Assembly: GCF_000003605.2 (NCBI RefSeq) | Contig: NW_003139318.1 | Span: forward strand, 233,972-297,971 | DNA length: 64,000 nucleotides | Origin: Saccoglossus kowalevskii | Lineage: Eukaryota > Hemichordata > Enteropneusta > Harrimaniidae | Direction: 5' to 3' | Shown here: piece by piece, positions 1 through 13,210 of the stretch | Numbering within the stretch: position 1 is the stretch's first letter | Layout: each line of letters starts with the position of its first letter | Program-made: the position numbers and the translations under genes | Notes under the pieces: generated by a model | What the model was told of the DNA's origin: nothing | The model's database searches: none | Seen by the model: the letters and a program-made list of their open reading frames with translations, nothing else

Positions 1-205
1 TTCTTTCAATAATTTCAAAAAACTTGCATATGATATAAAAATATTTGAACGCGATTATTAATAATTTGATTTTTGCTATACCAGAAACAGAACAGACAAC
101 ATGGGACAAGTGCACATACTCTGAACATTATTATGTATGTAACTATAATTATGTTGGTTTAGAAATAAATAAATATAATTTTCTATTATTTTCCCTCTTA
201 AGCAA

Positions 206-420
206 TACTGTAAATCATGTCTTTTTAGCGAGCATGTTATTTTAGCTAATTTAGCTATTTTGTAATTTAGCTAATTCAAGATGTCACTAATTTAAAATAA
301 AGTATATTCTCACAATGAGATTGTTGACACTTTAGCTATTAAAATTAAGATTCAGTTAATTCATGCATGGAGTCAAATTCGCTAAAATGGCATGTAGCTA
401 TTTAAACATGTTTTACAGTA
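206..420. mobile_element. MITE with TACTGTA ends (family TA-3)
   Basis: A 215-bp foldback element. It begins TACTGTAAATCATG and ends CATGTTTTACAGTA. The arms match as inverted repeats, and short blocks of TTTTAGC or GCTAAA follow inside each arm. TA at both outer edges fits a TA target duplication, as in Tc1/mariner-type MITEs; the superfamily is an inference. There is no coding capacity. A 66-codon frame at 45-245 that runs into the left arm has no support as a gene. Only one copy of this family is seen here, but its ends match three other families in the window. Confidence 0.6.
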
Positions 421-2139
421 TTTTCCAAAATTTTCTCAGTCATGTGATCTGGTTTCTCAATGAAATGAGTCACTCTGAGAAATATTCTGTGTAATTTCAT
501 GCATTTTGTATTAAAATACACCAGATTCAGGATGAATTTTAGGATAACAAATTTGCAAATACCGTTGTATACAAGTCTAAAACATAATAGTTCAGCAGCC
601 CCCTAAGGTAAATTAAGTGGGGTCATACTATGGGAAATGTGACAATAGCGTTAAGACTGTTACCATCGAACTTGACATTATTGTAATACGAATGATTTAA
701 TGATAAGAATAATTAAAAAAATAATTGAAGAATTTTATTATTAATATATTAATAATAATAACGGCCATAATCCAGTGATATATAAGCTAAATAAAAATTA
801 TATTTTCTAATTAATACATAGATTCAGGAATAGATGTCAGAGTCACGAACATATCTTGCCCTAAAGTGGTTATTGTCTTATCTTAGTTTTAAATCTCTGT
901 CATTTGTTCAAATGTTCAGCTGTTAATGCAACTTGGCAACATTGCTGTGTCTGCGTTCAACTTCCTCACGCATGGTGAGCTTAATGCTCACAACATACTA
1001 CAAAATGATCATCAAAAGACATTATCGTTACCGATTCCACCGTTGTAATATTATCCGCAGCAAGCAAGAATGATCAAGGCTGATTCAACCCAGGGTATTT
1101 GAAGAGCATTAAAATGCAACGAGTTCAAGCCATCCAATAGCGTGTTATATTTTAACCACAATAGCATTAGCCAAATGCTAATGGAAAAGGCCAGATAGTG
1201 GTAGATTTAACCTTCTGAGTATATACTCAAAAAAAAAATCTTTATATGTAAATTAAGAATAAATACCATGCAAGTTGTGTTGAAATTAACCACATGTAAG
1301 TGACATGCAAGCTAACTAGATTATGTAGATTTTGTAAATATGCAAATTAGTACAGTTCTACACATGGCAATGTGTCTGTTCTTATTCATGTATTGTACTG
1401 CTTTACGACTCGGCTTCCACGCAGGTAACCACGACTTGCATGCAAGATTAGAATGCCAGCCTTCAAGGTATGAAATTTAATGGCATCTCCCGAAAAGTTT
1501 GAAGCTATTTATCAACGAAACAAATTTTGAAATTGATATCAGTGACGAATTTAAACGACGACAAAAAAATGTTGCTAAGTGCATTTAATTATTATCTAAG
1601 AAAAAGAAAAAACTATGCATTCTAAATTCTCACTAACTCAAATAAGAACAAGTGGGACCTTGTTTCCACTGTTTTACGTCATTCAAACAAAATCGTTAAA
1701 AAGACAACAAAAATGCATAACAGAGTACATAATTTCACTTGTACTATGACCAATACAATACAATACACAATTTTTTTCAAGCAAAAATATCATTTCATAC
1801 AGTGGAACACGAAATGTGTGTTTAAGTGTATAAGATACATGATCTCTGTCGGCAATTATATAAATTCAAATCTATGTTTACAATAATTTTCAAACAAACG
1901 CACAATATGCATGGAGAGTTTTTGATTAACAAGTCATTGTAAATAATTGAAGTGACTTGGCAATTTTTTAAATCATACAAAGCCACTGAAATTATGCTTA
2001 AAAGTAATGATTTGAAAAAATTTAACTTTGATCCAGAGAAACACATTGAAATCTGCAGACATGGTGAAGTATTACTATTTAGGCCACTGTTACATCTAAA
2101 CTGGCCCCCTTCAGCCATATTTAATCAAACTAAAAAGTA
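421..2139. other. Unannotated AT-rich stretch
   Basis: No gene, RNA or clear repeat was recognised. Frames are short and interrupted. A 98-codon minus frame (1822-2118) and the start of a plus frame at 1952 have no recognisable family and partly run into the adjacent array. Confidence 0.5.
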
Positions 2140-3358
2140 CCGGTATTACACTGGACTGACATCGAGTGTTTCTATTATGGACCAATATTACACTGGACTG
2201 ACATGGAGTGTCTCCATTATGGACCAGTACTACACTAGACTGACATGGAGTGTGTCCATTATGGACCAGTACTACACTGGACTGACACGGAGTGTTTCCA
2301 TTATGGACCAGTACTACACTGGACTGACATGGAGTGTGTCCATTATGGATAAGTACTACACTGGACTGACACGGAGTGTTTCCATTATGGACCAGTACTA
2401 CACTGGACTGACATGGAGTGTCTTCATTATGGACCAGTAAAACACTGGACTGACATGGAGTGTTTCCATTATGGACCAGTATTACACTGGACTGACATGG
2501 AGTGTGTCCATTATGGACAAGTACTACACTGGACTGATACGGAGTGTTTCCATTATGGACCAGTACTACACTGGACTGACATGGAGTGTTTCCATTATGG
2601 ACCAGTACTATACTGGACTGACATGGAGTGTGTCCATTATGGACAAGTACTACACTGGACTGACACAGAGTGTTTCCATTATGGACCAGTACTACACTGG
2701 ACTGACATGGAGTGTCTTCATTATGGACCAGTAAAACACTGGACTGACATGGAGTGTCTCCATTATGGACCAGTACTACACTGGACTGACATGGAGTGTC
2801 TTCATTATGGACCAGTAAAACACTGGACTGACATGGAGTGTCTCCATTATGGACCAGTATTACACTGGACTGACATGGAGTGTCTCCATTATAGACCAGT
2901 ATTACACTGGTCTGACATGTAGTGTCTCCATTATAGACCAGTATTACACTGGTCTGACATGTAGTGTCTCCATTATAGACCAGTATTACACTGGTCTGAC
3001 ATGTAGTGTCTCCATTATGGACCAGTATTACACTGGTCTGACATGTAGTGTCTCCATTATAGACCAGTATTACACTGGTCTGACATGTAGTGTCTCCATT
3101 ATGGACCAGTATTACACTGGTCTGACATGTAGTGTCTCCATTATGGACCAGTACTACACTGGACTGACATGGAGTGTCTCCATTATGTACCGGTAATACA
3201 CTGGACTGACATGGAGTGTCTCCATTATGGACCAGTATTACACTGGACTGACATGGAGTGTCTCCATTATGTACCAGTATTACACTGGACTGACATGGAG
3301 TGTCTCCATTATGGACCAGTATTACACTGGACTGAGATGGAGTGCTCCTATTATACAT
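2111..3358 (-). other. 415-codon open frame through the 42-bp array; probably not a gene
   Basis: The longest open frame in the window. The predicted product is almost entirely a 14-residue repeat around VHNGDTPCQSSV, with a unique start of about eight residues and a short unique tail. There is no signal peptide, membrane segment or recognised domain. A repeat unit whose length is a multiple of three and lacks a stop in one frame gives such a frame automatically. Plus-strand frames through the same array are broken by stops in some units, whereas this one is open in every unit; that is weak evidence for constraint. Most likely a shadow of the minisatellite. A Cys- and Asn-rich repeat protein cannot be excluded. 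Confidence 0.15.
2140..3350. repeat. 42-bp minisatellite, about 29 units, two hairpins per unit
   Basis: Tandem array of a 42-bp unit. Each unit holds two short inverted repeats: ATGGAGTGTCTCCAT (6-bp arms, 3-nt loop) and CCAGTATTACACTGG (5-bp arms, 5-nt loop), separated by 6-nt spacers (15+6+15+6). Unit variants are not random. Units near 2890-3150 carry ATGTAG and TCTGAC in place of ATGGAG and ACTGAC, and a multi-unit pattern recurs between about 2290-2450 and 2470-2740. Because 42 is a multiple of three, frames run open through the array on both strands. Confidence 0.95.
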
Positions 3359-6300
3359 TATGCATATTATACATACGCTTTGACCTATATCACATGTGCA
3401 TGTAGGCAGCAGAACTGTTTTTGTAAAGCCTTTTTACCAATGCATTACTTTGTAATAATGTTGAGCTATATAGCCTGATATTACTTGCATGCATGTTATG
3501 AACAGTTCACAATTCCAGTAAACAGTTTATTCTCAACTAATTTGCTGGAATCTGACAAAATGAATGTTAAATTCTGACTGCGAGTTAAAACACACGGACT
3601 TGGATTCAGTGGAGACATAGTGTCACCAAACACAGTAAAAGCAATGAATATTTAATGACTACACATCATCTTTTGACTCGATACGGCTTCAACCGTGACA
3701 TTCTTAGAAATGATGCGATAAACAGCATCTCAAAAAGCACTTCTGAAATGTAATTTGCCAAATACTTCCTGTTTTCATCAAAGTGCATGTAATTTCAGAT
3801 TATATCAAATGCAAAAACCACAGATGCAACCTGTCTGACGATTACACTTTTGTTTTTTGAAAAACTGGAAATATCTTTTATTTTCGCAATCGTGCCTTCA
3901 CATTGTCTCCCAGCAGGAAGACATTTACAGGTGCACACAATCAACTGACTGCACGGAGATGTGATTAGAGAAATAAATATACACAAACTATCTTTTTTTT
4001 TCAAATATGGTGTTTGGAATTCAAATCATCTTCCTTTTAGTATTAGATAAACAAATGAATCCAAGAAACCAGTTTGTTTTAGCTTCACGCATCATCTTGC
4101 CGTACATTACAATGCATCGCAGCAGCATTTTTCCTGCAAGCCACCGGTAAACAAGCTTTTTTTTTTGTCACATAATAGTATGACTTCTTTAAAATCTACA
4201 ACACGATACAGCCTCATCATCTCAACATTGCCTTCACAGTTGCTATGCTAGTGCTCTCAAGCCAATCCATGGAGACACTATGGCTAGTGACCTGTCTTGC
4301 TTCATTATATCGCCATGGCAACCACCTCTCTGGGAAATATTCAGTTTCTCTAGATCTTCTTAAATTATGGCTTACGAGACTGAATGCTATACACTTGGGC
4401 GTCAGTCCAAATATTCAGTTTGTGGGTTGTGAGATCTCCCATGGGGGCTCCAGCTGAGAGATAAAATCATGTACAAGACAGTGTATTGTAAAATTTGTAC
4501 GTAGACTCAATGGCCATTTCCATCTCGCTTATTGCACAAGATCACCAATGGTCTTCAATAATTTAGGATGCAATTAAAGCGTTAACAAGAATATTTATTC
4601 TCCGTAAAAGAAGAAAAAATTAATATGTGACTGGGAATTCTTCTTTGAAGTCATTTGAAAAAGTAAACTATTTTATCTTAGAAGAGATGGGTCATGTGGG
4701 ACTCAGGAAAGTCAACTTTATTCAAGAAATTGTCTTACAAATTATTCAATTTAGGTTTAATTTGTTTACTTGAATATGAAATTGAATGAAAAAAATAATT
4801 TCTAACATTAATTCAACACAGAATTCAAATTAATTACGGTATATGATTTTTTTTGCAAATTTTCCACTCATCTATATTATTTATGCAAATTTTTCTCAAT
4901 TGCATCACCATAGAAACCGTACATATTGAGCTTTTGATTATAAAAATCTATAAAATTTAGCAGAGAAAAGAAAGAAAGAAAAAAAGATCAATTCATAGCA
5001 ATTGTTTTGAAATTGATATTTGGGGTAAAATGTTATATTTAATGGAAATCGTGCACTTTCATGGATTCCTAACAGTCCCCCTTAGTTGTAAAATTAATCA
5101 TACACCGACATTACAACGATCCTTCACGTAATCAATTTCCAGTCTAACTTGATAGAATATACTCCTGTACTCATGATGTAACGTGCCAAAGAAAAAAAAA
5201 GACGATGATATTACGATAACCTTCGATGAACTAACAATCATTATAATGTAATCCGTCAAAATACCTTCTGACATGTATGTGTATGCAGTTAAATTAATAG
5301 CTATGATCACAAGTGTATAAAAGTGCTAATGACGATAATTAGAAAGCTACGAAAAATTTATAAGTGTGTAATATTTTTTTTAAAAAAACAGACATTGATA
5401 TGAAATATATGTTTTTTCCCTGTGTGATAGTCACGTGACACCACAATTGTTCGAGCTTTTGGGTAAGTAATACAAAGCCTGAAGCGCATCCTGTGTTTTT
5501 AAACAAACACCGAGTATTAGCGTTATTCAGAATTCACGCAAGGACATACATGTACATCTGCCATATCTGAAGCACACATTAAAAATTGACAGGTTACGGC
5601 TCACTAAAAAAATAACACTATTTATAACGGTTGTTACTGCTGAATGTTTGTCAACTCTGACTAAATGATCTAAGAGTAGTAGAACCCAAAATTACGAATA
5701 CGAGTTTGTTTTTTACATATTTTTATAAATACATTTTTTTTGATAATTTTGAACCAGATCTTGTTCAACAGAAAAAAGTAAGCATTAAAACCACTAGACA
5801 AAAGTTGGCTTCATAGGGGGAAACAAAAACATTTTCTGAGGCTCTCATTTTTAATGTGATAGTTGTCAAGTAAATTAACATACCTACTAAAATAAATTTC
5901 TAACATGTGCACAATCAATTCCTTAAATCATTTTTTCACCTAAAATGATTATTGTTTTACAGAAAAACATATTTTTTCAATTGATATTAATGTTCCTCTT
6001 GGGAAATTGGTTCCTTTTAATTGCTGTATACATCTACCATGGCTTTGTTTATTTGTTAGTTTTTTTTTTACCAAATAATGCTTAAATCTCATCACCTTCA
6101 TCTTACCAAGCTGAGAAATCACCCTCCCCCCTCAAAAAAAAAAGAAAGACAATCCCACTATAATTCATTATAATTCACACCATGATTTGAGCAATCACCA
6201 TTGTGTAAAATTAATTCATTTTTAACGTTGCATGAGAATGTTTAATGGAGAGGTATCAGAAGAGAAATTGCAATGCACATGAATAGGGGCCAGCAGTTGA

Positions 6301-7957
6301 TCAGCAAGATGTTTTCACACTTTCTTATAAAATATATCATGCAGAGCAGAGAGAGTGAAACAACTGAAATTGTACATCCTGTTTGTAAAATAAAGGAAGT
6401 TATTCTGGGGAATATCTTCTGCCAAACGCAGTGATTGCAATCATCAGTCAGGACAATTGCAGAAGAAATGAGAAGAAAGATGAAGCTTACCTCCTGATGG
6501 AGAAAGAATGAGCCTAGTGATCTCCGTACGAAATCGCTGTATCACAGACCTCAGATATGAACTGGAGACGATACAGAATTCTAATCATAGGTACGGAACT
6601 TGTAATAATTGTCTACGAACACTATCAATCATCTATCGCATGGTGGTTTTACTCGTAGAGCAAAAACTAGGTGCATTGCTATGCGATGCCTAAAACACAA
6701 TTGTTGACAACGTGGCTCCCTAGGTTAGTGGTAATTCACAATAGATGACGCCTCTGATTGGAGATGCTTATCTATACGTAATGTAACTGCACTTTGGGCT
6801 CATCTTTATTTCGATATTTTCACTTTAGATTTTTTACATCATCTTAGAGTTGCAGCCAGGAGGAGGAGAAGAGAGAAAAGATAAAAACTGATAAACCTAT
6901 CACCATGGATACTAAGGTTGGAGAGGCATACAATTCAATCACTGTCTCCATTTCTCACATCAGTATTGTAATGTTGACAGTATTTTTAGCGCTAGAAAAT
7001 AAACTTACTGCAAATTACATTTATTTCCTCAATTTTTGTTGTGAAAGGTTGTATAAAATCAGATCAAAAACTTTATTTCTCACTCGACCTTTTTTTTTTT
7101 GCATTAATTTCTAGAAATTCAGAAACTTTTTGTTTTGTCTATTTCATCCAATAAAAATTCAATTTCACGATGAAAGAATCTAAATACTTATTCAAGTACT
7201 AGATTCGTTGCTATAGTAACCTGATCACCACCATAACCAGGAAGAAAAATGTCATCTCCACGATATTTTGATATCAACTGACATTAATTAGTTCACTCAG
7301 TTTCAAAGCAGTGAATTGCGACAAATCTGTATTACGGTCATAAGAAATATATTTTACTGAAGAAATGTTTTTGTGGTCAGCATTATCCATCATTTAAAAA
7401 GCAGTTACTCACAACATTTTTTTTCCTGATTTCTATCAATATATTGTGAAAATGAGAAGAAAAAAAAGCAAAAAAAAACACTTGCTGAACTGAGTACTTG
7501 TTTATATACATTTAAATTTAAAGATGCTACTTTTGAAAAATAGAAATAATGGAAGCATTAACACAATATGTTTCGACATACAGTTAAATAAACTGATCCT
7601 ATGTCTCAAATACATATTCCCAACACATAAATATGCATATTTCAGTGACAAACCATTTTATTGACAGGGGTGGTATATTTGTGTATGTTTCTGGCTATCA
7701 ATTACTTAGCGAATATTGTTTTACAAAGAATTAATAATTTTTACCATTTTTGTCTGACAAGATGTCTTTCAACACCTCATCCGAGTTTGTTAATGGTTTA
7801 ACCCTTACTTTCAATGCCAAGATTATTCATCTTGATGTACAAATCATGCATGACTTCATATGTGATACAAGCGAAGAATGATAAGATAAATAACAATAAT
7901 AAATTTGATATGTTAATAAGAAGATTTTTACTAATATTTGGGTATATTTATACATAT
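3359..7957. other. Unannotated stretch, mostly unique AT-rich sequence
   Basis: No gene was recognised. A somewhat GC-richer patch at about 4200-4470 contains an imperfect RFX-like dyad (CGCCATGGCAAC near 4311) and could be conserved non-coding DNA. A minus-strand GTAAG donor-like site lies at about 6489 after a 30-codon open frame, but no acceptor or family was found. The 61-70 codon frames at 3795-4004, 4245-4457, 5098-5310, 6508-6693 and 6905-7114 look like chance. Confidence 0.4.
7207..7220. promoter_or_regulatory. RFX X-box-like dyad
   Basis: GTTGCTATAGTAAC fits the X-box consensus GTHNYYATRRNAAC at every position and is nearly self-complementary. RFX factors are known to bind such sites in animals. 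No promoter or gene is evident nearby, so function is unproven. Confidence 0.35.
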
Positions 7958-8715
7958 GACTGGGTGAATATACAAAATATATCTATTCTGTGATTGGGTA
8001 AATAAATATAACTGTTTTGTGATTGTGTGGATACAGTACACCTGCTTTGTGATTGAGTGAATACATCTACTTTGTGATTGGATGAATACACCTGCTTTGT
8101 GATTGGCTAAATATTATTGTTTTGTGATTGGATGAATACACCTACTTTGTGATTGGCTAAATATTATTGTTTTGTGATTGGATGAATACACCTACTTTGT
8201 GATTGGATGAATACACCTGCTTTGTGATTGGCTAAATATTATTGTTTTGTGATTAGGTGAATACACCTACATTGTGATTGAGTGAATTCACTTGCTTTGT
8301 GATTGGATGAATACACCTGTTTTGTGATTGGATCAATACATCTGCTTTGTGATTGGATGAATACACCTACTTTGTGATTGGATGAATACACCTGCTTTGT
8401 GATTGGCTAAATATTATTGTTTTGTGATTGGATGAATACACCTGCTTTGTGATTAGATGAATACACCTACTTTGTGATTGGATGAATACACCTACTTTGT
8501 GATTGGATGAATACACCTACTTTGTGATTGGATGAATACACCTACTTTGTGATTGGATGAATACAACTGCTTTGTGATTGGCTAAATATTATTGTTTTGT
8601 GATTAGGTGAATACACCTACTTTGTGATTAGGTGAATACACCTGCTTTGTGATTAGGTGAATACACCTGCTTTGTGATTAGATAAATATATCTTCTTTGT
8701 GATTGGGTAAATTCT
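7958..8715. repeat. 25-bp minisatellite, about 30 units, each with an inverted CCAAT
   Basis: Direct repeats of a 25-bp unit around TTTGTGATTGGATGAATACA plus CCTAC. Nearly every unit carries GATTGG, an inverted CCAAT core. A variant block with GCTAAATATTATTG recurs at about 8104, 8155, 8230, 8402 and 8579, so multi-unit blocks have been duplicated. The left edge fades through degenerate units from about 7958. Confidence 0.92.
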
Positions 8716-9962
8716 GCAAAACTAATTTAATTGTAGAAGAAACAATTTTGTGACGAGAAATTTATGGCAGTGAAAATTTCACTGAGATTTCAGTTTTGTA
8801 AAATTTAGTTATGAAGTGCCCCTCAAACTTTCTTTTTTATTAAATTTAACCATTTTTTTAGCTCAATTTTGATACAACCGGCCAGGACAGAGTTCTGTCT
8901 AACAAGTGTCTTTGAGTGTAAAGAAATGATTGTTATACGATGCGAGAACAAATCAAGACCACTAATGCTCACTTCCACTTGAGCTGGCAAAATTAATACG
9001 ATATATTCTAATTACTTATGTATGGTTTAGTAATTCCCACTGGTGACTTGGGGCGAGTGTGCAGTTAACAGTGTCTTCATTGACCGGCAACTGTAATCAA
9101 CCGTAACAAATGAAGGAGTATTTACATTGTGAGAAAATAAACAATTTAACGGTTATTGTAAGATTACTCTAAACCGATAAAATTCTGCCACTGGAAACTT
9201 TCGTAATTTGATTTTGAAGACACTGGTGTCAGAAATGCTTGACGTGTGTTATTTTTAAAATTTTATTAATTAAGTCCTCTGATTGATCTTTAACACATTA
9301 CTGTGACTCAAGGTCTTAATCCTGTGTGCAAGAAGTTAAATTTTGTCACTATTTACAAAATAAATCTTTATAACTGTTTCCATATTTTAATAATCAAAAA
9401 TGTTGATCAACACTTGTAGCCGAGGGGAAATTCTGTTCATTTGCTCCAAAATGAGCGAAGAAATTATTGAAAAATACATAACAATGTGCAAAATCTTGTC
9501 CCAAAAATTTTGGCAAAAAAATTATGACATTCAACGGATTCCATAACAGCCTCAAACCCAGAAAATTTGTTCTGATTAGAAAAAAAAAAAAAAATTTTTA
9601 TGTAAAAGCAAAATTGAATATAATGAGAAAATGTGCATAAATTTTACAAAACCAATTTGACTAAAATCTTTTTTCCTGGGCATAATTTTAGGTGATCATT
9701 TCCAAATTGTGTAATTTTCTATAAAATCTGATTTTCTGTCAAAATGAAAGTAGGTGACAATACATACATGTACAGTATGTGTAATCAAAATCAGAGATAA
9801 TTTACGGCTGTGTTCAGGTCATATCAATACACAAGTCGATTGAGAAGTGACTGAGCAATTGATGTTTAGTATTATTTCAGCAGAAATATTCAGTTGAATA
9901 GAAGCATTTATAAAAGACAAGATTTGATTTGTTGAAATAACCTGCCATCAAAGAAGCTGTTT

Positions 9963-10009
9963 TCTGATTGGCTTGAAGATTTGATGTTGAGGTTGTGCAG
10001 CCAATCAGA
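9963..10009. repeat. 11-bp inverted repeat of CCAAT sites
   Basis: TCTGATTGGCT at 9963-9973 and its exact complement AGCCAATCAGA at 9999-10009, separated by 25 nt. Each arm contains a CCAAT core followed by CA, as in NF-Y sites. It may be a cruciform-prone relic of a small foldback element or a paired factor site. Confidence 0.5.
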
Positions 10010-10712
10010 TACAATCAAGTTATTAACATTGCACCATACGAGTACTAATTGCTGTTATCCAATCTAAAATATTCTAAATTGCGATGATAAAAAAGGTATC
10101 GTCACACAATTTCACTTTCTCCATATACTGTTCGAACACACACAAATTGACGATGAGTAACGTGACGTCTATCATACAACATCAGCAGCTACATTTCACA
10201 CAGAATGACACAACTATAATTAATATGGATGATGGTTATTGATAATAATGATAAATGTACTCATCAAAATACACATGTTCTTTAACATAAGCCAACATTT
10301 TTTATAAATTGCTGAGTCTTTTTCTTTAATGGATAATGCTTATTCGTTTCACTACAGTCACCTCGTTTTGATTCAATTGAGCACTTATTGTTTTTACGAG
10401 TGTTATTCGCAGCGTAAATTGGACACTCCATAATCTCATTATAAACTTCGAGCTGAGAATGTAGAATTGTGTAACAAATTATTTCTCACTTAATTGCCTT
10501 AATTTTTTCATCGGGAGAATTCCAATTCAAAATACTTTTAAAATATTCCATATATGCGCTTTTAGTCGGAAAGGGTTACATAGGTCTTGCATTAGTCTTT
10601 TAACGATGAAACACGTAAATGCATATTAAAAGAAATCAATTGAAAAGTTTTTCAAAACTAAATGGCTGTTAATGTGTGTAAAGAAAAAAATGTTATGATA
10701 ATTTAAATGACT

Positions 10713-10726
10713 GTCACCATAGCAAC
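10713..10726. promoter_or_regulatory. RFX X-box-like dyad
   Basis: GTCACCATAGCAAC fits GTHNYYATRRNAAC exactly. No adjacent gene is visible. Confidence 0.3.
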
Positions 10727-11299
10727 CACACGATTAACATTTTTAAGTGGTGGTTAAAAAAGTTTCCTTACTCTTAAAATGGCTTATAAATGTCAGTTCA
10801 AAAGTTTTCAGGCCCACACGGTGGCACTAGTCTCCCATAATGCATTGCAAATTACATGCACAGCATATGATCACGGAAATCATCACTAAATCCTGAAGCG
10901 TATTCAATCCACTCGTATTTCAAGTCTGCCCATGAATGAAAATCAGAAAATGGAACAAGTTTGTAATAAGAACTTTTCAAACTATCTGGCTGAAAGATTT
11001 TTTGTGGTTAGACAACATAAAATTAATGTTTTTGCTATGGCTGTGAAGAAGCCTAGAAGTCTAATAAATCCAGAATGACGATTCAACTACTAGTTGATTA
11101 TTAAATGCTAAATTTATTAAGCTATAGAACTCAGATATTGTACAAAATAAAAATAAAACAAATTTATTCCAAAACCTGACTTTATTTTATACTGTTTTTT
11201 TTAAACTGTGGCTAATGTTTTTTCAAATTTAATGTTTCGTATCCACTGATGAGCAGTGATAATGTGTCAGGGCAAGTGTACCAACATTTAAAACACCCG

Positions 11300-11315
11300 C
11301 TCACTCACTCACTCA

Positions 11316-11369
<54 letters not shown>
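11300..11369. repeat. (CACT)n followed by (TA)n microsatellite
   Basis: About five CACT units (11300-11318) run directly into an uninterrupted TA run of about 25 units (11319-11369). It is likely length-polymorphic. Confidence 0.98.
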
Positions 11370-11372
<3 letters not shown>

Positions 11373-12790
11373 AAACTATACACCCCTACAACACAAGTGG
11401 TTTGCGCCATTTTCATTATCGCCTCCAGTCCATATGTGTACTTAAATTCTTCGCATGGTGGCTCACATATTAATAGGCACCATCTTTTTCAAACACAAAT
11501 ATAAAGCCTGAGGCTGGACGGTACTAGTAATATTCGTAAAAGAAAGAGAGCCGCAAGATACTAGAATGAAATGACATGACAGGACAAAAGAAGTATTTCC
11601 TTGATAACGACTACTATCATCCAGTAAAAATTGATTCAGCGACCACGCAACATCTTTACAAGAGCTGGCAGACAAGAAATGTCAAAAGTAACATTGGTTT
11701 ATGAAAAAAAAAATATTTTGTTATACAGAATTTTTATCTAGAAAATGAAAGATTTTCAAATTTAGGATGGTTAAGAAAAGTCTTCCAGGAGGTAAACGAA
11801 CTAAAGTGACCTCTAGTCAATAAAGACAATTTGGATCTGGCATAGCAGTTTACCCAGGGTCCTTTGCAAGTTTTCCAACTATTGGGTCAACTGACATTTA
11901 GAAACAGTTGAATCAGATTCAGAATTAGTTGATACTGCCATAACAGTGATATGTGGAAATGTTGGAGGACTTCACACAGTGAGAACTTCTCAAAATAATT
12001 CAGGACGAAGATAAAACATAAAGTGCGTTATTCCCTGTCAGATTTGTTTACAGTTAGTGGAAACAGAATCAGTTCATTCGCCTGTCAAGAATTACAACTT
12101 AAGATGAGTTGAGACAAAATAAAAATCGAATGAGTGGTTCTGGATGAATCTGATAGAACACACATACAGACAGTGTAAACTCGTAGGCTTATATTGTGCA
12201 CACAGGAAGCAAACATCAGTTTCCAACTTCCGTGTACACTCACCATAACATAATGATATTAAAATAATATTGTTACTACAGGAAACATCCTGTCAAAACA
12301 GTCCATCAATGCTTCATTTAAATCATGCCAAAAAGTTAAATCTTTTAACAATATTTTATAGCGTGCAATTACATGTAATTAGACACTGATTTATCACTCA
12401 TTAAAATAATAATGACAGCAATTTTATCTATGACAGACATATAACAAGATTTGAAATATGTGAAAGCATATTTTAACATGTAACCTGTTTTTAAATCTGC
12501 GCATGTATACATGATACCTGAAGTGGACGCTGCACATGTACAAAATTGTAGATCACTAGTACATGTGTATCCATGCTCAAAAATAATAAGAAAAGTTGGC
12601 CTAAAGATCAAAATATGCATCCATTGCATATTATGTCAGTATCATAGAAGTTACTGATGTCAGTGATGCAGCTTTAATAATCAGATATTGGATGTAATTT
12701 GCACTTGCGTTGACTTCCCTGCTGTTTTTTTTTTAGATTGTGCATACATTGCAGAAGTTGAGATCTTACACATAGGGTCCCGAAAAAACA
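11370..12790. other. Unannotated stretch
   Basis: No gene, RNA or strong repeat was recognised. Minus frames of 70 and 86 codons (11463-11675, 12369-12629) match no known family. Confidence 0.45.
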
Positions 12791-13210
12791 CTAACTGATG
12801 GTGCTATACATGCAAGAAGTGAATTATTACATCTTTCAAACAAAGACCTGAGTTCAAATCCTACCTTGGGTTAAACACTAAAAAGTGTTGACCCTAACCC
12901 TGGGTGAGACTCGATGGGAAGGCCAATTCCACTGGACGAGAATCATTCACAAACGAATGCAACTTTGGGGAAACCTCCATGGTAAAAAAATTAAGGTCCC
13001 CAGGTGCTTGTATTTGACCAGGCCTGGTTGATGCCAGGATAGTGCAATAAATTGCCATAATGCTATTATGATAGGAAGATGGTCACACAAAGCTGCCACG
13101 TAGTGCCAAACAGGAATATCGTCTCTGTGGCAAGTACTTACACTTGCAAAATAAAAAAAGTCAGGAGAGACAGCAGTGGCATTCAATGTCCTGAATAATA
13201 TTATTTAAAA
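12791..13210 (+). mobile_element. tRNA-derived SINE, copy 1
   Basis: Pol III box B-like GAGTTCAAATCC at 12850-12861, with a degenerate A-box region at about 12799-12816, is followed by a body that matches the minus-strand element at 15800-16195 over most of its length. Shared blocks include GGTGCTTGT, CCTGGTTGA..CCAGGATAG, GATAGGAAGATGG and a tail with GTCAGGA(A/G)AGACA and ATTCAATGTCC. The A box is eroded, so this copy is probably old. It ends directly against HINE copy 1. No coding capacity. Confidence 0.7.

Larger units (their letters stand above)
8716..11299. other. Unannotated AT-rich stretch
   Basis: No gene was recognised; open frames are short. It holds the CCAAT inverted pair near 9963 and an X-box-like site at 10713. 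Otherwise nothing stands out beyond A/T runs. Confidence 0.45.

Noticed and set aside
2413-2922. Plus-strand frames of 78-169 codons through the 42-bp array
   Set aside because: They are products of a stop-free unit whose length is a multiple of three, and are cut by in-array stops.
6489-6590. Minus-strand GTAAG donor after a 30-codon open frame
   Set aside because: No convincing acceptor, no family match; such sites are common by chance.
2000-9000. CRISPR arrays
   Set aside because: Repeats are contiguous tandem units without unique spacers, and the DNA is eukaryotic.
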